A DNA stretch of 10,156 nucleotides. It comes from Hyphomicrobiales bacterium (GTDB lineage Bacteria; Pseudomonadota; Alphaproteobacteria; Rhizobiales; Devosiaceae). Shown here in pieces: positions 6,516 through 10,156 of this stretch. A program made the translations under genes and the position numbers. How positions within the stretch are numbered: position 1 is the first letter of the stretch; the number at the start of each line of letters is the position of its first letter. The stretch lies in NCBI GenBank assembly GCA_026989045.1, contig JALSJY010000219.1, positions 1 to 10,156 of the forward strand, in the 5' to 3' direction. The notes beneath the pieces are model-generated. The model was not told where the DNA came from. It did not search any database and worked only from the letters and a program-made list of their open reading frames with translations.

Positions 6516-7886
6516 ATGCGATTACTAATTATTGGAGCGCTAGAGGGACAATTAACACAAGCCACAAAACTTGCAATGGACGGCGGGGCAAGTGTTGCGC
6601 ACGCGCAAAGCATTGAAATTGCATTGGCCTCACTTCGTGCAGGTAGAGGGGCAGACCTTTTATTAGTTGATGTGATGAGCGACATTCCTCAACTGCTTAG
6701 CGCTTTAGAGGCTGAGCGTATTCACATTCCGCTTGTTGCTTGTGGCACAGAAACAAATGCCGCCGCGGCAGTAAACGCCATTCGCGCTGGTGCAAAAGAA
6801 TATATTCCACTGCCACCCGATGCAGAGTTGATTGCTGCTGTTATTGCCGCTGTTGCAAGAGAAAGCACAGACTTACTTTATCGCGACCCCGCAATGGCAA
6901 AAGTTGTTGCTTTGGCTGAGCAAATCGCTCCATCAAATGCCAGTATTTTAATTACTGGTGAAAGCGGCACAGGCAAAGAGGTTATGGCAAAATTTGTTCA
7001 TTCACACTCTAAACGTGCCGCAAAACCATTCATTTCAATAAATTGTGCCGCTATTCCTGAGGCATTGCTTGAATCTGAATTATTTGGCCATGAGAAAGGT
7101 GCTTTTACAGGTGCTGTAGCCAAGCGGATTGGTAAATTTGAAGAAGCAAGTGGCGGCACATTATTGCTTGATGAAATTTCTGAAATGGACGCTCGTTTGC
7201 AAGCTAAATTATTAAGAGCAATTCAAGAGCGGGTGATTGATAGAGTTGGTGGAAATAAACCGATTACTGTTGATATTCGTATCATTGCAACCTCAAATCG
7301 CAACCTTGAAGAGGCAGTAAAAGAAGGGGTTTTTCGCGAAGATTTATTATTCCGCCTAAATGTTGTGAATTTAAAACTCCCTCCTTTAAGAGAGCGCATT
7401 GGTGATATTTTAGTGTTGAGTGAGTTTTTTATCAAAAAATACTCCGCCGCCAATGGTCTGCCTAATCGCATTCTTAGTGCTAGCGCAAAAAATGATTTAG
7501 AAAATGCGCCATGGCCTGGAAATGTGCGAGAATTAGAAAATACTCTTCATAGAGCTGTGCTTTTATCACAAAGTGATGAAATTGATTCAGATGCAATTCG
7601 TATGCCTGACGGAACAGAATTAGCTCAAGCCGCGCATGAAAACTCATTAGCGGGCATTGCCGCTCAAACAGCTGAAAATGTTGCTAGAGCTATGGTAGGG
7701 CGCACGGTTGCTGATGTTGAATGCGAGCTTATTTTGGACACTTTGGGTCATTGCCTTGGTAATAGAACTCATGCGGCAAATATTTTAGGAATCTCTATTC
7801 GCACATTAAGGAATAAGTTAAATCAATATTCTGATAATGGAATAAATATTCCAAGTCCGGGCGAAAGTCGCTCTAATGTAGCTTAA
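6516..7886 (+). CDS. flbD: FlbD, sigma-54-dependent flagellar transcription activator
   Basis: The 456-residue protein has three parts. Residues 1-115 are a receiver-like domain (MRLLIIGALEGQLTQATKLA; LLLVDVMSD with D52) in which the usual acidic pair after the first strand is missing. Residues about 125-355 form an AAA+ sigma-54 activation domain: Walker A GESGTGKE at 148-155, GAFTGA at 195-200 for contacting sigma-54, Walker B GGTLLLDE at 213-220, candidate arginine fingers R274 and R280 (FREDLLFRLNV), and WPGNVREL at 333-340. Residues about 400-436 are a Fis-type helix-turn-helix (GNRTHAANILGISIRTLRNK). In Caulobacter FlbD activates late sigma-54 flagellar genes and represses fliF, and is controlled by FliX rather than by a normal kinase. 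FliX is not in this window. The position after fliN is the Caulobacter order. No sigma-54 promoter was seen inside the window, so its activation targets lie elsewhere. Confidence 0.95.
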   Translation: MRLLIIGALEGQLTQATKLAMDGGASVAHAQSIEIALASLRAGRGADLLLVDVMSDIPQLLSALEAERIHIPLVACGTETNAAAAVNAIRAGAKEYIPLPPDAELIAAVIAAVARESTDLLYRDPAMAKVVALAEQIAPSNASILITGESGTGKEVMAKFVHSHSKRAAKPFISINCAAIPEALLESELFGHEKGAFTGAVAKRIGKFEEASGGTLLLDEISEMDARLQAKLLRAIQERVIDRVGGNKPITVDIRIIATSNRNLEEAVKEGVFREDLLFRLNVVNLKLPPLRERIGDILVLSEFFIKKYSAANGLPNRILSASAKNDLENAPWPGNVRELENTLHRAVLLSQSDEIDSDAIRMPDGTELAQAAHENSLAGIAAQTAENVARAMVGRTVADVECELILDTLGHCLGNRTHAANILGISIRTLRNKLNQYSDNGINIPSPGESRSNVA

Positions 7887-7902
7887 TTGGTGATAGTAAT
7901 AA

Positions 7903-10038
7903 ATGAGCGACACCACAAATACAGCCAATACGACAGATAAGAATAAGCCATCGGCTTTTTCATTCGCCTCTGTTTTTAATGTTTTAAAACAAACAGATAT
8001 TATGTTGGCTGTTGGCGTAATGGCTATTATTATTGTGCTTATTTTGCCAATGCCTGCATTTATGCTTGATATACTTTTGGCAGTTTCAATAATATTTTCA
8101 GTATTAATTTTAATGACAGCTTTATTTATTCATAAAGCGTTGGAATTTTCAGCTTTCCCTACTATTTTGTTAATTGCTACTATGTTGCGACTTGCATTAA
8201 ATCTTGCCTCAACTCGTCTAATTTTAGCAAATGGTCATGAGGGAACAAATGCTGCTGGCAATGTAATTGAAGCTTTTGGCAATTTTGTTATGCGTGGTAA
8301 TTTTGTTATCGGCATGATTGTTTTTGGTATTTTGGTTCTCGTTAATTTTATTGTTATTACAAAGGGCTCTGGCCGTATTGCCGAGGTTGCGGCTCGTTTT
8401 ACCCTTGATGCTATGCCAGGTAAGCAAATGGCAATTGATGCTGATCTTTCAGCTGGGTTGATAACAGAAGATGAGGCGCGTGCTAGGCGCAAAGAGTTAG
8501 AAGACGAAAGCGCGTTTTTTGGCGCAATGGACGGTGCTTCAAAATTTGTGCGTGGTGATGCAATTGCGGGTATTCTCATCACTTTTATAAATATCTTAGG
8601 CGGAATAATTATTGGTGTTGCTCAGCAAGAAATGAGCTTTGGCGAGGCAGCAAATAATTATACTCTTCTTACAGTTGGCGATGGTTTGGTTTCGCAAATT
8701 CCAGCCCTTATTGTTTCTGTTGCCGCAGGCCTTTTGGTTTCAAAAGCTGGTGTAAGGGGCAGTGCAGATAAAGCATTAGCTGAGCAGTTTACTGGCTATC
8801 CAAAAGCACTAGGCATGTCATCTGCTGTTATGGTTTTGCTGGCATTTTTACCTGGTATGCCAATGCTTCCATTTTTAGCATTGGCAACAGGGGCTGGTTT
8901 TATTGCATTTAAGTCAAACAAGAAAAATACCGCTAAAAAAGAAGAAAAAGAACTTGAGATTATCAAAAAAGAAGTAAAGGAAAACGAACCACCTGCCGAG
9001 CAACCAATTTCAGATAGTTTAAAAATTGATGAGTTAAAACTTGAGTTGGGATATGGCCTATTAGATCTGGCTCGTGATGAAAATGGTGCAAGTGACAGAT
9101 TGACCGATCAAATAAAAGCGCTTCGCCGTCAGTTGGCTATTGAACTTGGTTTTGTAATGCCAGCTGTGCGTATTTTAGACAATATGCAACTTGAGGCCAA
9201 TGATTATAAGGTCAAAATAAAAGAAGTTGAAGCAGGTAGCGGTGTTGTTTATTCTAATTTATTGATGGTTATGGACCCGATGGGCAATCCAATAAACCTT
9301 CCCGGCAATCAGACAACTGAGCCGACTTTTGGCCTGCCTGCAACTTGGATAGAACCTGCAATTCGCGATGAGGCTGAATTAAAAGGATATTCAATCATTG
9401 ATCCATCTACGGTTATTTCTACCCATTTAACTGAGGTGATAAAGTCTAATGTTGCTGACTTATTAAGCTATGCAAATGTGCAGTCATTGCTTAAAAATTT
9501 AGATGATGATCAACAAAAATTGGTTGAAGATTTAGTCCCCTCGCAAGTTTCCGTTTCAACTATTCAGCGGATATTGCAAATCCTATTAGCAGAGCGTATT
9601 TCTATTCGTGATTTGCCAACAATTTTAGAGGGCATAGCAGAGATTGCCAGCCCAGGGGCAACACCGCAATTTATTGCTGAGCATGTTCGCTCGCGCTTAG
9701 CGCGGCAATTATGCGCCGCTAATATGAATGCAAATAATAGCCTGCCACTGCTTACTTTGTCACCACAATGGGAGCGTGATTTTGCAGAAGCCATGGTAGG
9801 TGAGGGCAATAATCGCCACTTGGCAATGGCGCCGTCACGCTTGCAAGATTTTATTGTAGCAATTCAGGGCGCATTTGAAAATGCCGCAAAAATGGGCGAA
9901 TTGCCAGTGCTAATAACATCGCCAAATATCCGCCCACACGTAAGAGCAATAATAGAACGCTTCAGACCACAAACAACAGTAATGAGCCAAAACGAAGTCC
10001 ACCCACGCATTAAGTTGCAAACTGTTGGGAGTGTTTAG
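7903..10038 (+). CDS. flhA: Flagellar type III export gate protein FlhA
   Basis: The 711-residue protein has normal FlhA length. The N-terminal half (about 32-340) contains multiple hydrophobic helices. The FHIPEP family signature lies at about 158-181 (IAEVAARFTLDAMPGKQMAI), followed by FFGAMDGASKFVRGDAIAG, where D210 is at the position corresponding to the essential Asp208 of Salmonella FlhA by local similarity. A Lys/Glu-rich linker (about 338-370) leads to the cytosolic domain (about 371-711), which docks substrates and chaperones; FGLPATWIEPAIRDEAELKG is typical. FlhA forms the nonameric export gate in the centre of the MS ring and uses the proton motive force. It begins 16 nt after flbD with only a weak TTGGTGA upstream and no visible promoter, so it is probably in the same operon. 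Confidence 0.97.
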   Translation: MSDTTNTANTTDKNKPSAFSFASVFNVLKQTDIMLAVGVMAIIIVLILPMPAFMLDILLAVSIIFSVLILMTALFIHKALEFSAFPTILLIATMLRLALNLASTRLILANGHEGTNAAGNVIEAFGNFVMRGNFVIGMIVFGILVLVNFIVITKGSGRIAEVAARFTLDAMPGKQMAIDADLSAGLITEDEARARRKELEDESAFFGAMDGASKFVRGDAIAGILITFINILGGIIIGVAQQEMSFGEAANNYTLLTVGDGLVSQIPALIVSVAAGLLVSKAGVRGSADKALAEQFTGYPKALGMSSAVMVLLAFLPGMPMLPFLALATGAGFIAFKSNKKNTAKKEEKELEIIKKEVKENEPPAEQPISDSLKIDELKLELGYGLLDLARDENGASDRLTDQIKALRRQLAIELGFVMPAVRILDNMQLEANDYKVKIKEVEAGSGVVYSNLLMVMDPMGNPINLPGNQTTEPTFGLPATWIEPAIRDEAELKGYSIIDPSTVISTHLTEVIKSNVADLLSYANVQSLLKNLDDDQQKLVEDLVPSQVSVSTIQRILQILLAERISIRDLPTILEGIAEIASPGATPQFIAEHVRSRLARQLCAANMNANNSLPLLTLSPQWERDFAEAMVGEGNNRHLAMAPSRLQDFIVAIQGAFENAAKMGELPVLITSPNIRPHVRAIIERFRPQTTVMSQNEVHPRIKLQTVGSV

Positions 10039-10092
10039 GATAGTTGGGGAGAGCATTTTTTAAGTGCTATTCTGATTTCACGACTTACTCAA

Positions 10093-10149
10093 TGTCACTC
10101 TGAGCAAAGCGAAGAGTCTTAAAGATATTTCGCTTTGCTCAATATGACA
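10093..10149. repeat. 57-bp palindromic REP-like element
   Basis: A perfect 13-bp inverted repeat, TGAGCAAAGCGAA (10101-10113) against TTCGCTTTGCTCA (10129-10141), is flanked symmetrically by TGTCA (10093-10097) and TGACA (10145-10149). The 15 nt between the arms can pair further (GTCTT with AAGAT-like bases), leaving a 3-nt loop, so the whole element can fold. Both ends fit the form TGTCA-NNC/T-TGAGCAAAGCGAA seen as dispersed repeats in many bacterial genomes. It lies 54 bp after the flhA stop. There is no T-tract, so it is not a classical terminator, though it could stabilise the 3' end of the operon mRNA. Confidence 0.75.
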
Positions 10150-10156
10150 AATTTTG

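Noticed and set aside
8235..8582. 115-residue minus-strand frame inside flhA
   Set aside because: It is antisense to the most conserved part of FlhA, including the family signature, and its composition is that of a reverse-complement shadow.

Overview
The window is a flagellar gene cluster from an alphaproteobacterium, with every gene on the + strand. The order is fliK (3' part), flgD, sciP, fliF, fliG, fliH/flbE, fliN, flbD, flhA. The run fliF-fliG-flbE-fliN-flbD-flhA, preceded by the CtrA-inhibitor gene sciP, is the arrangement I know from Caulobacter crescentus and relatives. The organism therefore very probably uses the CtrA/SciP/FlbD cell-cycle and flagellar hierarchy. The DNA is AT-rich (about 40% GC by eye), unlike Caulobacter itself, which suggests a low-GC marine or streamlined member of a Caulobacterales/Parvibaculales-like lineage. 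The lineage is a low-confidence guess.

Layout: 1-1194 is the end of the hook-length ruler gene fliK, which continues upstream of the window. 1206-1904 is the hook-cap gene flgD. 1905-2039 is a short intergenic region with a CtrA-box-like sequence (TTAG-N7-TTAA) upstream of sciP (2040-2312). 2313-2590 is the main regulatory region. It holds a strong hairpin terminator after sciP, a CtrA-box-like site (TTAA-N7-TTTAC), two GANTC sites, and two copies of a 13-bp palindrome (GGYAAWWWTTGCC) on either side of the CtrA-like box. 2591-10038 is a tightly packed set of genes that looks like one operon: MS ring (fliF), rotor/C-ring (fliG, fliN), export ATPase regulator (fliH/flbE), the sigma-54 activator (flbD) and the export gate (flhA). 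10039-10156 is non-coding and holds a 57-bp imperfect palindrome of the dispersed 'TGTCATTCTGAGC-AAGCGAA' type.

How it works together: FliF, FliG and FliN build the basal body and switch. FlhA and FliH belong to the flagellar type III export apparatus. FlgD and FliK build the hook and control its length. SciP and FlbD are regulators that time expression. In Caulobacter, CtrA activates early (class II) genes such as the fliF operon, SciP antagonises CtrA, and FlbD activates late sigma-54 genes while repressing fliF. The sites between sciP and fliF fit that circuit, although the identity of each binding protein is inferred.

I saw no wholly new system. The genes are intact and conventional. The points worth a second look are the fliF promoter architecture, the unclear non-ATG fliF start, the degenerate FlbD receiver, the absence of flgE after flgD, and the terminal palindromic repeat.
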